Assembly: GCA_020438215.1 (NCBI GenBank)
Contig: JAGQUX010000022.1
Coordinates: 1-43,971, forward strand
Direction: 5' to 3'
Origin: Armatimonadota bacterium
GTDB taxonomy: Bacteria > Armatimonadota > Fimbriimonadia > Fimbriimonadales > Fimbriimonadaceae
DNA length: 43,971 nucleotides
Shown here: one piece after another, positions 6,843-16,245 of the stretch
How the letters are laid out: the number at the start of each line of letters is the position of its first letter
Numbering within the stretch: position 1 is the stretch's first letter
Program-made: the position numbers and the translations under genes
Notes under the pieces: generated by a model
The model's database searches: none
The model's input: only the letters and a program-made list of their open reading frames with translations
What the model was told of the DNA's origin: nothing

Positions 6843-8170
6843 GTGAGTTGATCTTTCCAAGATTGGAAGGCCACTCTTGCCGCGTCAAGCTTCTTTTGAC
6901 GCCGCTCATCCTTCTTGCGCGGAGCATCTGGCGGGTCAGGGAAGAGACCCCAGTTGATATTCATCGGGGCGAAATCACGCTCGGTTTCATCTTGCAGGTG
7001 GCTGACAAGGCTGCCGTATGCGCTGGGCCGGGAAGGCACGGCAGGCTCCAACCCCTGTGCTCGACGAGCCAAAGTGATCCCTACATAGATCCCCATTGCG
7101 GCAGATTCCACATAGCCTTCGACACCGGTGAGCTGCCCGGCTACAAATAGCCCGGGGTGGTCACGGAATTCTAGCCAAGGGGTCAAAGCTTTGGGTGCTT
7201 CGATGTAGGTGTTCCGGTGGATGACGCCAAGGCGCACGAACTCGGCATCCCTGAGCCCAGGAACCATCTGCAGAACTTCCTTCTGAACACCCCATTTCAG
7301 GCGGTTTTGGCAAGCGACGAGGGAGTAAAGCGTCTTTTCTCGGTTTTCCGGGCGGAGTTGGAGAGCCGCCCATGGACGACGATCCGTCCGAGGATCGGTG
7401 AGGCCAACCGGCTTGAAGTTTCCAAACCGCAGAGAATCATGCCCTTTGCGAGCGATCTCCTCGATTGGCTTGCATCCTTCAAAGTAGATGGCTTTCTCGA
7501 AGCCTTTGAGAGGCACTTGTTCCGCGGCGACAAGTGCTTCTACGAACGCATCGTATTCTTCCTTATTGAATGGACAGTTGAGATAGTCATCACCGCCGCC
7601 TTTGTCGTAGCGGCTTTGGGCAAAGATGATGTCCATGTCCAGGGAGTCGGCTTCCACAGTCGGGGAAACTGCATCATAGAAATAGAGGTGCTTCCGACCA
7701 GTCAGATCAGCGAGCCACTGACTCAGAGGATCGGTTGTGAGCGGACCGGTGCAAATGGCAAGCTGTCCACCATTGGCTAGGTGAGCCTGCGCCATCTCGG
7801 GGGTGAATTCTTCTCGTTTGACCGTGATGAGAGGGTGATCTTCGAGCGTCTTGGTGACTTCTGCAGCGTAGTTTTCGCGATCAACGGCGAGGGCGGAACC
7901 ACCGGGGACAGAGTGCTTTTGTCCGGTGGGAATGACGAGCGAGCCGAGGGCCGTCATCTCGGTTTTGAGCTGCCCGGCGGGGGTATCGGGATCTTGCGAT
8001 TTGAAGCTGTTGGAACAAACAAGCTCCGAGAAATGACCTGTCTGGTGAGCGGGAGTCATCTTGACCGGGCGCATCTCGTAAAGAGTGACGGGCACTCCCC
8101 TCGACGCACACGCCCACGCACATTCAGAGCCAGCGAATCCGGCTCCGACGATGATGATTTCTTGGCTCAT
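6839..8170 (-). CDS. trmFO: Methylenetetrahydrofolate-tRNA-(uracil-54-C5)-methyltransferase TrmFO
   Basis: TrmFO makes m5U54 in the T-loop of tRNA using methylene-THF and FADH2 rather than AdoMet. The 443-aa product is close to the usual size (about 435-450). It has an FAD-binding [10 protein letters not shown] at residues 9-18, the family signature YEMRP at 31-35, [11 protein letters not shown] around C52 (the region of the catalytic cysteine), and [13 protein letters not shown] in the second half. The start is ATG at 8170, in an ATGA overlap with leuB; a longer frame from 8185 is open but would overlap leuB by 19 nt. Its presence suggests the organism uses the folate-dependent route to ribothymidine instead of TrmA. 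Confidence 0.96.
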   Translation of the reverse strand: MSQEIIIVGAGFAGSECAWACASRGVPVTLYEMRPVKMTPAHQTGHFSELVCSNSFKSQDPDTPAGQLKTEMTALGSLVIPTGQKHSVPGGSALAVDRENYAAEVTKTLEDHPLITVKREEFTPEMAQAHLANGGQLAICTGPLTTDPLSQWLADLTGRKHLYFYDAVSPTVEADSLDMDIIFAQSRYDKGGGDDYLNCPFNKEEYDAFVEALVAAEQVPLKGFEKAIYFEGCKPIEEIARKGHDSLRFGNFKPVGLTDPRTDRRPWAALQLRPENREKTLYSLVACQNRLKWGVQKEVLQMVPGLRDAEFVRLGVIHRNTYIEAPKALTPWLEFRDHPGLFVAGQLTGVEGYVESAAMGIYVGITLARRAQGLEPAVPSRPSAYGSLVSHLQDETERDFAPMNINWGLFPDPPDAPRKKDERRQKKLDAARVAFQSWKDQLT

Positions 8171-9243
8171 TCTTGAGTGAGGCACTCAGCGACGGCGTTA
8201 CCCATCTCGGAGGTTGAGACAATGTTGGTGCCGGGTTCAAAGATGTCGGCAGTGCGGAGACCTTGCCCCAGCGCTTTCTCAACCGCATTGTCAATTCGCG
8301 CGGAGGTGCCGTCGTCACCGAATGAGTATTTAACCATCATAGATGCGCTGAGGATGGCCGCAAGCGGGTTAGCCCGTCCTTGACCAGCGATATCCGGTGC
8401 AGAGCCGTGAACCGGCTCGTAGAGGCCAAAAACGTTATCGCCTTTGGCATCGCTGAGGCTCGCCGATGGTAGGAGCCCGAGCGAACCAGTAATCATGGAT
8501 GCTTCATCGCTGAGGATGTCGCCGAACATATTCTCGGTGAGGATGACATCGAACTGGCTTGGATCGCGGACGAGCTGCATCGCGCAGTTATCCACAAGCA
8601 TGTGCGAAAGGGAAACCTTCGGATAATCCTTTGCCATTTCGTCCACAACTTCGCGCCAGAGTCGGCTTGTTTCCAGGACATTCGCTTTGTCCACGCTGAC
8701 AAGGTGCTGGCGGCGGGACATTGCGACTTCAAAGCCGCGTTTGGCAATGCGCTCAATTTCTGAGCGGGAGTAAACCATGGAGTCAATCGCGGTGTTGCCG
8801 TTGTCGCGGCGTTCGCGGGGCTCACCAAAGTAGATGCCTCCGGTCAACTCGCGCACAACCATGAGATCAATGCGGCTTCGCCCTTCTTTAAGTGGGGAAG
8901 CATGGAGAAGTGCTTGCAGAGTCTTCGCTGGTCGTAAATTGGCAAAGAGGTTGAGCTCTCGGCGGAGGGGAAGTAGGCCGCCAATTTCTGGTCGCTTGGT
9001 GATTGGTTGGACATTGTCCCACTTCGGCCCACCGACGGCACCCATCAAGACTGCGTCGGATGCTTTGCATAGATCAAGGGTTTTTGGCGGGAGCGGGTCG
9101 CCGCATTCATCGTAGCCGGCACCACCAAAAGCGGCAAACTCGTATTCACCATCGAAGCCAGCGGCTTTAAGAACTTTGATGGCTTCATCAATAACTTCGG
9201 GCCCAATCCCATCACCGGGAAGTACAGCGACCTTGAAAGACAT
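8167..9243 (-). CDS. leuB: 3-isopropylmalate dehydrogenase
   Basis: LeuB oxidises and decarboxylates (2R,3S)-3-isopropylmalate to 4-methyl-2-oxopentanoate with NAD+, the third step of leucine synthesis in the cytoplasm. The 358-aa length is typical. Landmarks are [13 protein letters not shown] at the N-terminus, AVGGPKWD near residues 70-77, REL.GGIYFG near 131-139, the catalytic Tyr/Lys regions ([13 protein letters not shown]), and the metal/NAD region [19 protein letters not shown] followed by [14 protein letters not shown]. The start is ATG at 9243. No other leu gene lies in the window; it is coupled to trmFO by a 4-nt overlap. Confidence 0.97.
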   Translation of the reverse strand: MSFKVAVLPGDGIGPEVIDEAIKVLKAAGFDGEYEFAAFGGAGYDECGDPLPPKTLDLCKASDAVLMGAVGGPKWDNVQPITKRPEIGGLLPLRRELNLFANLRPAKTLQALLHASPLKEGRSRIDLMVVRELTGGIYFGEPRERRDNGNTAIDSMVYSRSEIERIAKRGFEVAMSRRQHLVSVDKANVLETSRLWREVVDEMAKDYPKVSLSHMLVDNCAMQLVRDPSQFDVILTENMFGDILSDEASMITGSLGLLPSASLSDAKGDNVFGLYEPVHGSAPDIAGQGRANPLAAILSASMMVKYSFGDDGTSARIDNAVEKALGQGLRTADIFEPGTNIVSTSEMGNAVAECLTQE

Positions 9244-9259
9244 GCTGGGATTATGGCAT

Positions 9260-9673
9260 TCACTTTTTGTTCTGCGGGGACAGAAGCAGGATGCCCGCCA
9301 TCACACTGAGTCCAGTGAAGCTGAGCGGCGCGAGTTCTGGTGGGGCTGGGTAGCCATTTTTCTCCAGCAAGACTTGGGAGTAATCATCCTGAATCAAATG
9401 CACAAGATGAGAAAAATCCCCGCCGTGGTGGAAGTAGAAACCAGCCAGCCCTGAGAGGGAGAGGAGGAGCATGGTGACTCCTAATCCTTTGGAGGCTTTC
9501 TTTCCAACGAACATTCCCACGAGGCAGATGAGAAAACCAAGGGCGGCAGTAATGATAGGAGTCCAGGCGACCGGCTTATAGGGAGTGATTCCGGCATGGA
9601 AGTACCGCACTTCGATGCCCATTGTCAGAAATGCACCCGCCAGGATAAAAAGCAGTAGCTTGTTGGTTTTCAT
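9260..9673 (-). CDS. Integral membrane protein of unknown function (about four TM segments)
   Basis: The 137-aa product starts at ATG 9673, in an ATGA overlap with the upstream J-like gene. Hydrophobic segments lie near residues 5-22, 38-57, 64-82 and 115-132, with a His/Asp-containing loop ([19 protein letters not shown]) between segments 3 and 4. It is last in the tight run that includes the class II aldolase, hisS and three envelope or J-like genes, and is followed by leuB after 16 bp. No family is recognised. The His-rich loop could bind metal, but this is speculation. Confidence 0.75.
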   Translation of the reverse strand: MKTNKLLLFILAGAFLTMGIEVRYFHAGITPYKPVAWTPIITAALGFLICLVGMFVGKKASKGLGVTMLLLSLSGLAGFYFHHGGDFSHLVHLIQDDYSQVLLEKNGYPAPPELAPLSFTGLSVMAGILLLSPQNKK

Positions 9674-10104
9674 TCGATTTCGAGTGAGCGGAATCGCTTC
9701 TCTGACTGACTGACGTTTTTCGTCAGGAAGTTGTACGCCCAAGTGGCTTTACGAAGAAGCTCGGCGGCGTGTTCCTGTTCTGCACTGCCTTCTTTGAAAT
9801 TGTCTGGTTGTGATCGCTTGTGGATTTTCTCGTAAGCTTTGCGAATCTCGTCGAAGTCGGCCTTTGCCGTCACGCCAAGGATTGTGCGAGCCGTGGCTTC
9901 AAAATCGTTTGCGGTTCGATTGGCGGGGTTGGTTGGGTCGCTCAAGCTGGAATCAGCATTCTGCTCAGAAGTTGATGTGGACTTAGGAGCAGAGCTGGGC
10001 TCATCAAGCTCGCGCCACGCATCCAGATCGACATTTTTGATGCGATCCCATTCGCGATTGACATAGGAGCGGAGGATATTGTAGGCGCGTTTGGCTTCAC
10101 TCAT
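9670..10104 (-). CDS. Degenerate J-domain (DnaJ-like) protein with QPD in place of HPD
   Basis: The 144-aa product has an N-terminal helix (residues 4-24), a Ser/Thr/Pro/Asn-rich linker (about 35-65) and a C-terminal J-like domain at about 70-128: ARTILGVTAKADFDEIRKAY, then KRSQPDNF, then a last helix ending in WAYNFL. The invariant HPD tripeptide that stimulates DnaK ATPase is replaced by QPD at 99-101, so Hsp70 activation is doubtful; J-like proteins of this kind may act as anchors. It overlaps the upstream coiled-coil gene by 8 nt and the downstream membrane gene by 4 nt. Confidence 0.75.
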   Translation of the reverse strand: MSEAKRAYNILRSYVNREWDRIKNVDLDAWRELDEPSSAPKSTSTSEQNADSSLSDPTNPANRTANDFEATARTILGVTAKADFDEIRKAYEKIHKRSQPDNFKEGSAEQEHAAELLRKATWAYNFLTKNVSQSEKRFRSLEIE

Positions 10105-10636
10105 TGTTTCTTACGTTCAAAGTTTGATCGATTTCGGTGTACGAATTGTTGATATTTTCAAGACGCGAGATGAGGGCGTCGAAGTTGTCATCGTTTTCGG
10201 GGACAACTGATTCTACAAAGGAATCGGCGAATTTGAGCTTGAGTTCGTCGATTGTGTTGGTTGCCTCATTGACTTTATCCTGAATTCGGTCGAGGATGGC
10301 ATCGGCGCGACGGTTTGCCTCTCCACTTTTTGCGGGGCTACTCCGCAGTTGATCGGCGACCAAAGCGTACTTGAGGGATTCGTTGTATAGGGTGTTGGCT
10401 GTTTCTAGAGCTTGCTTGCCAAGAATTGGGATGCCGGTTCGATCTTCGTGCGCTTTGAGGAGCTTTTCCAGTGATTCAATCGACTCTCGCAAAGGGCGGA
10501 CAAGGCTCCTGGATTGTGGGGAGAGCTCAGCTGGGTGGACTTCGTTGCTTTTCAGTTTTCTGGTTAGCATCCAAATGAGTGCCGCTCCAATACCGAGAAG
10601 CGGCAAAAACATTATCAATATCCATGTGAGTGTCAT
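10097..10636 (-). CDS. Membrane-anchored coiled-coil protein of unknown function
   Basis: The 179-aa product has one N-terminal membrane segment (about residues 4-24, WILIMFLPLLGIGAALIW) followed by a basic stop-transfer stretch. The rest is a long, almost entirely helical and charged region with coiled-coil-like spacing (for example DAILDRIQDKVNEATNTIDELKLK within 110-135). It begins immediately after the stop of the beta-rich protein gene (TAA then ATG, no gap) and overlaps the J-like gene by 8 nt. A scaffold for the neighbouring J-like and membrane proteins is possible. No family is recognised. Confidence 0.75.
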   Translation of the reverse strand: MTLTWILIMFLPLLGIGAALIWMLTRKLKSNEVHPAELSPQSRSLVRPLRESIESLEKLLKAHEDRTGIPILGKQALETANTLYNESLKYALVADQLRSSPAKSGEANRRADAILDRIQDKVNEATNTIDELKLKFADSFVESVVPENDDNFDALISRLENINNSYTEIDQTLNVRNNE

Positions 10637-11512
10637 TTAGAGTTTCACCCGGAAAGTCACGCCCAGATCACGGAGGCGTGTGCCATCGAACCGCAGATAA
10701 GGTTGGTACGACATCTTGTGATCAATGAAGAAATCACCTTCAAGACGCATCAGATCAACGCGGTTGTCCCACCCGTGCGCCCACCCAAAGCTGAGTGTGT
10801 CTTGTGAATCGGGAAGCACGAAAATCGCTTTGACATCGCTGATGTCGCGGTTCTCATCGGCAGGAGTTTCGCCCCCTCGGAGGGACAGCCACTCCGCTTT
10901 GATCGTTGCCGATGCCGCATTGATCGTGAAATCAAAGCCCCAGGCGGTTTCCCAGCCACGGCCCTTGCCGAGACCTTCGCTGGGAAGTTGGAGGGGTGTC
11001 AGGTCGGTGCTCTGAATACCGAAGTGGTCGCCAGAAGCTACGCTAAACCCGGCACGTTCATCCCCAATCCGAAAGACAATGCCGCGTGTTCGACTTTCCC
11101 CAAAATCGCAAACGGCAAATACGATGGGAAGGTCTTCGACCAAAAGGCGGGTATCAACGCGCGCGGCAGGAACCGTTGAGTTGATCAGATTACGGGTGCC
11201 AAATGGGATCACCTGTTTCCCAACACGCCAAACCCCTGTATCTTCAATCCACCATTCATGGATGGAATCTGGGTCGCCACTCCCGGGCATGCGCTGAAAT
11301 CGCTGATTGATGAGAATGCGATTCCCGTTTTCCAGCTTGATTCGGAACCCTACAAGGCTCGGTTGACCATTCGGGTTGCTCCATCGGAAAACCCACTTGG
11401 ACTCCTTCTCATAGAGTAGCGACGGGCGGAGATCGGTATAGAACGCGATCTCTGACTGAGCGTGAGCCAGCGTTCCGAGAGCCAGAGTTGAGAGGATCAG
11501 AAGTCGTTTCAT
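10637..11512 (-). CDS. Secreted beta-rich protein, possible outer-membrane protein
   Basis: The 291-aa product has a clear signal peptide, MKRLLILSTLALGTLAHAQ, with cleavage after AHA. The mature part alternates hydrophobic and polar residues, is rich in aromatic and Gly residues, and ends in LGVTFRVKL, compatible with an outer-membrane barrel or large periplasmic beta-sandwich. The segments SFGWAHGWDNRVDLMRLEGDF and YLRFDGTRLRDLGVTF read like successive strands. The ATG at 11512 lies in an ATGA overlap with the end of hisS, and the next gene abuts its stop. Confidence 0.7.
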   Translation of the reverse strand: MKRLLILSTLALGTLAHAQSEIAFYTDLRPSLLYEKESKWVFRWSNPNGQPSLVGFRIKLENGNRILINQRFQRMPGSGDPDSIHEWWIEDTGVWRVGKQVIPFGTRNLINSTVPAARVDTRLLVEDLPIVFAVCDFGESRTRGIVFRIGDERAGFSVASGDHFGIQSTDLTPLQLPSEGLGKGRGWETAWGFDFTINAASATIKAEWLSLRGGETPADENRDISDVKAIFVLPDSQDTLSFGWAHGWDNRVDLMRLEGDFFIDHKMSYQPYLRFDGTRLRDLGVTFRVKL

Positions 11513-12783
11513 TGCGCCAGTTTTTCGATCAGCTGATCTTGGGGGATGGTGGTCTGTTCTCCGGTCGCCAACTCTTTGATTGTGTAGGTGTTTTCGCGCA
11601 TTTCATCTTCGCCAAGGATGACGGCATACCGCGCTCCAAAACGATCTGCTTGCTTGAACTGTTGCTTCATTTTCTTGTCGTCGATATCGTATTGGACGGT
11701 GTAGCCCTCTGATCGGAGCAGACGCGCCAAATCCCGTACGGGTTTCCGGGCATCATCGGTTGCGGCAATGAGGAATGCGTCCGGCGCATCGGGGTTGGGG
11801 ATCAGATCGAGGCTGGTGAGGACGAGGAGCAATCGCTCTATGCCTATGCCAACGCCAACGCTGGGAGTCGGTTGTCCGCCCATCTGTTGTATAAGTTCGT
11901 CATAACGACCGCCACCACAAAGAGCTAGCTTTTCATCGAGTGCGCTTGTGGTGAATTCAAAGACAGTATCTGTATAGTAATCCAGTCCCCGGACGACGCC
12001 TTGATCAACTTCGTAGGTGATGCCAGATTCTTCCAAATACGAGCAGACCCCTTCGAAGTGGGATTTCGCCCGGTCGTCCAAGTAGTCTTGGATTTGCGGA
12101 ACGCCGTCCAGAGCTTCGATGAGCTTAGGGTTCTTTGTGTCAATCAGGCGGAGAGGGTTCTTGCGCGCTTTCTCTTGCTCTTCTGCCTCTTGATCTTTGA
12201 GCCAGCCAGAGAGATGCTTCAGAATTGCCTCACCGTAAGCCGCGCGATCGGCAGGGCGACCAATACTGTTGATACTGACTTTGAGTTCATCAATCCCGCA
12301 GCGGTTATAGAATTCGTGGGTGACGGCAATGATCTCCGCATCGGCTTGGGGAGATTCTGAGCCGATGAGCTCCATCCCGAATTGGTGAAGCTGGCGGTAG
12401 CGACCTTGGCCCGGGCGTCCGTATCGGAAGCACTCGACTTCATAAGCGAGGCGTGTGGGGTGCCCAAGATTGCCGATTCCATGTTCCAGGTAGGCGCGCA
12501 TGACTGGGGCTGTCCCTTCTGGGCGAAGGGCGATATGCCGTTCGCCTTTGTCATAGAAATCGTACATCTCCTTTTGCACGATGTCGCTAGTTTCGCCGGA
12601 GGAGCGAAGGAACAGATCAATATCTTCGAAGATCGGGGTGCGGATTTCTTGGTAACCGTATTGCGAGACGGTTTCCCACCAAAGGATCTCGGCCCACTGC
12701 CAACGGTGAACTTCAAACGCCTTCTCTTTTGTGCGTTCTATCGGGAGGATGTCGTTAGTACCGCGCGGAGCTTGGTATTTCAT
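11509..12783 (-). CDS. hisS: Histidyl-tRNA synthetase
   Basis: HisRS charges tRNA-His in the cytoplasm. The 424-aa length is normal (about 420-430). It starts YQAPRGTNDILP, has motif 2 with RPEGTAPVMRAYLEHG and FRYGRPGQGRYRQLHQFG, the histidine-specific VVRGLDYYTDTVFEF, and motif 3 with GGGRYDELIQQMGG ... GVGIGIERLLL. The C-terminal anticodon-binding domain is complete to the stop. It lies 3 bp after the class II aldolase gene and overlaps the following exported-protein gene by 4 nt, so a housekeeping enzyme shares a transcript with envelope genes. Confidence 0.97.
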   Translation of the reverse strand: MKYQAPRGTNDILPIERTKEKAFEVHRWQWAEILWWETVSQYGYQEIRTPIFEDIDLFLRSSGETSDIVQKEMYDFYDKGERHIALRPEGTAPVMRAYLEHGIGNLGHPTRLAYEVECFRYGRPGQGRYRQLHQFGMELIGSESPQADAEIIAVTHEFYNRCGIDELKVSINSIGRPADRAAYGEAILKHLSGWLKDQEAEEQEKARKNPLRLIDTKNPKLIEALDGVPQIQDYLDDRAKSHFEGVCSYLEESGITYEVDQGVVRGLDYYTDTVFEFTTSALDEKLALCGGGRYDELIQQMGGQPTPSVGVGIGIERLLLVLTSLDLIPNPDAPDAFLIAATDDARKPVRDLARLLRSEGYTVQYDIDDKKMKQQFKQADRFGARYAVILGEDEMRENTYTIKELATGEQTTIPQDQLIEKLAQ

Positions 12784-12786
12784 CGG

Positions 12787-13425
12787 TTAGTCCAGCTTCC
12801 CCGTGAGAGCATTTTCGAGCAGGTAGTCAAATGCGTAATCCGGCATGGGGCGTGGCGCACCAATCACCTTAGCGTGTTGGATGACATTCGCTACTCGTTC
12901 CAGCGTCTCCATGCGATAGAGAGCATCGTAGACGTCTTTGCCCATCGTCACCGCTCCGTGATGTGAGAGCAGGAAGGTCTTGTGATCGTGGACAAGCGGC
13001 TCAATGGCTTGAGGGACTTCGTCCGTTCCCGTCAACGCGAAGGGAACAGTTGCAACGCTCCCCAGCACAATCGCCGCCTCGGGCAGGAGGTTGTCCGGGA
13101 TGTCTTCGCCAGCGAGGGCAAATCCGGTGGCAACAGGAGGGTGAGCGTGAACCACCGCCATGCAGTCCTCGCGGTGCTGATAGATTGCGGTGTGTAGCTT
13201 GATCTCGCTGCTGGCCTTGCCATCTTTGACGGGGATGCCTTTGAGGTCAGTCACGACAAGATCGTCGGGGCGCATGTGACCCTTGCTCAACCCGCTTGGT
13301 GTAACGAGAAGTTGGCGGGCACTGAGTCGGCAAGAGATATTGCCTTCAGTTCCTCCGACCAAGCCAGTCTGCCAGAGGCGGCGTCCGACTTCACAAATTG
13401 CGGCACGGAGTTGGAGTTCGGTCAT
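12787..13425 (-). CDS. Class II aldolase/epimerase family protein (FucA/AraD-like)
   Basis: The 212-aa length matches L-fuculose-phosphate aldolase and related enzymes. Visible features are the phosphate-binding GTEGNISCR at 25-33 and VTPSG at 41-45, the catalytic Glu in SSEIKLHTAIY (E74), the zinc ligands in HAHPP (H93, H95), and the third ligand in LLSHHGAVTMG (H155). These enzymes split or epimerise sugar phosphates by a zinc-stabilised enediolate. Fuculose-1-P, rhamnulose-1-P, ribulose-5-P and methylthioribulose-1-P are all possible substrates, and sequence alone does not decide. It is first in the hisS-containing run, with AAGGG upstream of the ATG. Confidence 0.88.
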   Translation of the reverse strand: MTELQLRAAICEVGRRLWQTGLVGGTEGNISCRLSARQLLVTPSGLSKGHMRPDDLVVTDLKGIPVKDGKASSEIKLHTAIYQHREDCMAVVHAHPPVATGFALAGEDIPDNLLPEAAIVLGSVATVPFALTGTDEVPQAIEPLVHDHKTFLLSHHGAVTMGKDVYDALYRMETLERVANVIQHAKVIGAPRPMPDYAFDYLLENALTGKLD

Positions 13426-13478
13426 GTCAATCCCTTGCAGGGATTATGCCTGAGACACCGTACTGATTTGGGTCGGAA

Positions 13479-15599
13479 TCAGGCGACAGAACCTTCGCCG
13501 GGGATTGAAGTTCCCACCGGGTTGGGTTGACCGTTGGTGATCTGACCAACGAATTCCACATTCGCCTGCGCCGAGACTTCGTTGTAAGCCACGATCGGGA
13601 GATCGATGCCATTTCGTTCCAGCAACCTTCGGAGCGGGAGCCGAACCTGAGTCGAGCAGATCAATATCGGAGTATGACCCGCGGCGGCGGCAGACTCCTG
13701 GTTGTCTTTAATCTTTGTGATGACATCGCGGGAGATGTCCGGAGCAAGGCTGAGAACGGATCCACCAGCGGTGACCTGAATCGCTTCTTGGAGGACATTT
13801 TCCATTGCTGGCTCAATGGTCAGACAGTGGAGAGAGCCTTCCTCATCCAAATATTGACGAGTGATAGTGCGGGCAATGGCGGAGCGCACAAGTTCACCCA
13901 TTTGCTCCATCTCTTTCACTCGACCAGCAAAGTCCACGATCGTTTCAAGGATGGTAACCATATCGCGGATCGGCACTTTCTCACGGAGAAGGTGTTGCAA
14001 GACCTTTTGAATGTCGCCAGTGGTGACGTTATTCGGCTCGAGTTCATTGACGACCGCTTGATGCGTTTCGCGGACATTATCGACAAGCTGACTGACCTCT
14101 TGGCGGGTGAGAAGCTCCGCCGCGTGGGTTTTGATGACTTCACCCAGGTGGGTGGTCATCATGGAAGCTGGCTCGACAACGGTATATCCGGCGCGCTCAG
14201 CGGTTTCTCGAAGGCCGGGTTCGATCCAGATCGCATCAAGACCGAAAACGGGTTCTTTCGTGACTGCGCCATGTACCGGGTTGATCACCATGCCGCTATC
14301 GATGGCAAGCAGTTGATCGGGGATGGCTTCGGCGCGAATGACTTCTTCGCCTCGGATTTTGAAAACGTACTCGGTAGGTTTGAGAACAGCGTTATCACGG
14401 ATGCGGACGCTCGGCATGACATAGCCAAGGTCAAGCGCGATTTGCCTCCGGGTAGCGGCGACGCGATCAGCAAGGTCGCCTCCAGCGCGGGCATCGGCGA
14501 GTCGGGTGAGTGAGTAGCCAATCTCGATTTCAATGGCATCGACATTCACCAGGCTCATGACAGCTTCGGGGCCAGAGGGCATGACCGGTGCTTCTTGGAT
14601 GGGAGCCTCTTCATCCGGTTGTTCTCCGCGTAGTTTCGAAGTGATTCCCGGATCCTTGTTGATCAAGCGGCTGAGGAAAATCAGTGTTCCGCCTAAACCG
14701 AGGAAAATGATGGTGGGGAAGCCAGGCACGAAAGCAAAGATTCCGAGAGCAATACCCGTGGTCATCAGAACTCTCGGCTGGGAGAGAAGTTGCCCGAACA
14801 TCGTGCCACCCATGCCGGTTTCTTGACCGTTCCGGGTGACAAGCAAACCGCTCGCCGTACTGATGAGCAGGGCAGGAATCTGGCTGACCAAGCCTTCACC
14901 AACCGAAAGCAGAGCATAGGTGCTGAGGATGTCCATTGCGTTGCCTTCGCCGCGCATGAACCCCATCACAAAGCCACCAATGATGTTGATTGTGATGATG
15001 AGTAGGCTGGCAATGGCATCGCCTTTGACGAACTTACTTGCACCATCCATCGAACCGTAGAAGTCGGCCTCTTGCTTGACGGCTTTTCGGCGTTTCTTTG
15101 CTTCGCGCTCATCAATCAATCCGGCGGCAAGGTCGGCGTCAATCGCCATCTGCTTACCTGGCATTGCATCCAAAGTAAAGCGAGCAACAACTTCGGAAAC
15201 CCGCGTCGCACCGTTGGTGATAACGATGAACTGCACGATCATCAGAATCAAGAAGCTAATAAGACCAACAACGAAGTTTCCGCCGAGGACGAACTCACCA
15301 AACGTTTGGATAACGTGACCCGCGCTTCCTGAACCCAGGATCAGCTTCATCGCCGCGATACTGAGCCCAGCGCGGAAAAGCGTTGTGACGATGAGGAGTG
15401 AAGGGAAGACGCTAAAGTGCAGCGGCTCATCACAGTTCACTGCGGTGAGAAGGACAATGACCGCAGTGGCAATGGCAATGACTAGCCCAAAGTCGAGAAC
15501 GAACTCGGGGAGAGGGAGAATCAGCATCCCGACCATCAGGATCATGCCCATGCCGAGCATGAGGTCCGTATGCTTGAACAACCGATTGAGGAACGCCAT
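13479..15599 (-). CDS. flhA: Flagellar biosynthesis protein FlhA (export gate component)
   Basis: The 706-aa length fits FlhA (about 690-710). The N-terminal half has about eight membrane segments and the family core FSVFPSLLIVTTLFRAGLS, followed by GNFVVGLISFLILMIVQF and the FHIPEP-loop region with ARFTLDAMPGKQMAIDADL and GSMDGASKFVKGDAIA. The cytoplasmic C-terminal half includes LKPTEYVFKIRGEEV, DAIWIEPG and the VTTGDIQKVLQHLLREKVPIRDM segment typical of the export-ring domain. Type III secretion SctV proteins are close relatives; the sequence pattern favours FlhA, but no other flagellar gene is in the window to confirm it. It lies 53 bp upstream of the aldolase gene. Confidence 0.92.
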   Translation of the reverse strand: MAFLNRLFKHTDLMLGMGMILMVGMLILPLPEFVLDFGLVIAIATAVIVLLTAVNCDEPLHFSVFPSLLIVTTLFRAGLSIAAMKLILGSGSAGHVIQTFGEFVLGGNFVVGLISFLILMIVQFIVITNGATRVSEVVARFTLDAMPGKQMAIDADLAAGLIDEREAKKRRKAVKQEADFYGSMDGASKFVKGDAIASLLIITINIIGGFVMGFMRGEGNAMDILSTYALLSVGEGLVSQIPALLISTASGLLVTRNGQETGMGGTMFGQLLSQPRVLMTTGIALGIFAFVPGFPTIIFLGLGGTLIFLSRLINKDPGITSKLRGEQPDEEAPIQEAPVMPSGPEAVMSLVNVDAIEIEIGYSLTRLADARAGGDLADRVAATRRQIALDLGYVMPSVRIRDNAVLKPTEYVFKIRGEEVIRAEAIPDQLLAIDSGMVINPVHGAVTKEPVFGLDAIWIEPGLRETAERAGYTVVEPASMMTTHLGEVIKTHAAELLTRQEVSQLVDNVRETHQAVVNELEPNNVTTGDIQKVLQHLLREKVPIRDMVTILETIVDFAGRVKEMEQMGELVRSAIARTITRQYLDEEGSLHCLTIEPAMENVLQEAIQVTAGGSVLSLAPDISRDVITKIKDNQESAAAAGHTPILICSTQVRLPLRRLLERNGIDLPIVAYNEVSAQANVEFVGQITNGQPNPVGTSIPGEGSVA

Positions 15600-15700
15600 A
15601 GCCTAGTAAAAATCCGGGGCGCAGTTGCGGCCCATTGGATGTATCGGTATTTTTGCCGGGAGCTTTAGGGTGATTTGAGGGTGAAATTCGTTCTTAGTAT

Positions 15701-16099
15701 TCAGGCAAGGCGTTCTACATTCAATACGCGAATGTTTGTCAACTCTGCAAGCTTGTGAGTGAAAGCTTTGCCCCTTCGGCATGAGTCAATCTGGAAAATT
15801 CGATCTTTGAAGCGGATTTCAATCCAAACATTGCGCCTTCCTTCCTGGTTCTCTGAGTAGACCTCAATGGAGATGCATTCATTGAGGGGAAGTTGGGTGT
15901 TTTGATAACGGCTTGTGACATTCAACTCTTCGGGATAGATTTCGAATTCGCGCGGTTCTTTTCGGAGAATGCGGAATGACAGCCAGAAGAATACGATGAA
16001 TCCAATGCAGAAGGTGATCGTAGCTGGCAGGGAATTCGTATCAAACTGGCTGAAGCGAGTAGCGAAGATGATGGCAATCAATTGGTATGCGCCGTACAT
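15701..16099 (-). CDS. Small membrane protein of unknown function
   Basis: ATG at 16099 follows AAGGGGTG, a good ribosome binding site. The frame is open to 16342 but would then run antisense through the tRNA, and those extra residues are a known artefact pattern. The 132-aa product has two hydrophobic segments (about residues 3-15 and 27-46) and a C-terminal soluble region starting REFEIYPEELNVTSRY that looks like a small beta domain resembling a membrane PH-type fold (INVWIEIRFKDRIFQID-like strands). The family assignment is tentative. Confidence 0.6.
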   Translation of the reverse strand: MYGAYQLIAIIFATRFSQFDTNSLPATITFCIGFIVFFWLSFRILRKEPREFEIYPEELNVTSRYQNTQLPLNECISIEVYSENQEGRRNVWIEIRFKDRIFQIDSCRRGKAFTHKLAELTNIRVLNVERLA

Positions 16100-16227
16100 C
16101 ACCCCTTGATTGGTGTAGCCTTCATCGAACCTGGCGATGGCCCTGTTTTTATTCTCCCTGTTACTCACAAACGGAGTATGCCAGGTTTGGTTTCCCCAAA
16201 GTCCGAGGGGAGAGCGAGGAGCAGGGG

Positions 16228-16233
16228 TATATT
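16228..16233 (+). promoter_or_regulatory. Candidate -10 element of the tRNA-Arg gene
   Basis: TATATT ends 12 bases before the first base of the tRNA. This is a plausible -10 with a start site just ahead of the mature 5' end. No recognisable -35 lies 16-18 bases upstream. Confidence 0.35.
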
Positions 16234-16245
16234 TCTTGTCCTGAC

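Noticed and set aside
6532-6927. Upstream extension of the SpoU methyltransferase frame
   Set aside because: No domain content, runs antisense through the four-cysteine gene, and the SpoU domain needs only the part from 6531.
13527-14513. 328-codon plus-strand open frame
   Set aside because: Antisense shadow of flhA; no recognisable domain, and flhA is clearly conserved on the other strand.
13479-15599. Type III secretion SctV instead of FlhA
   Set aside because: Close relatives, but the sequence pattern fits FlhA and no injectisome gene is nearby; cannot be excluded entirely.
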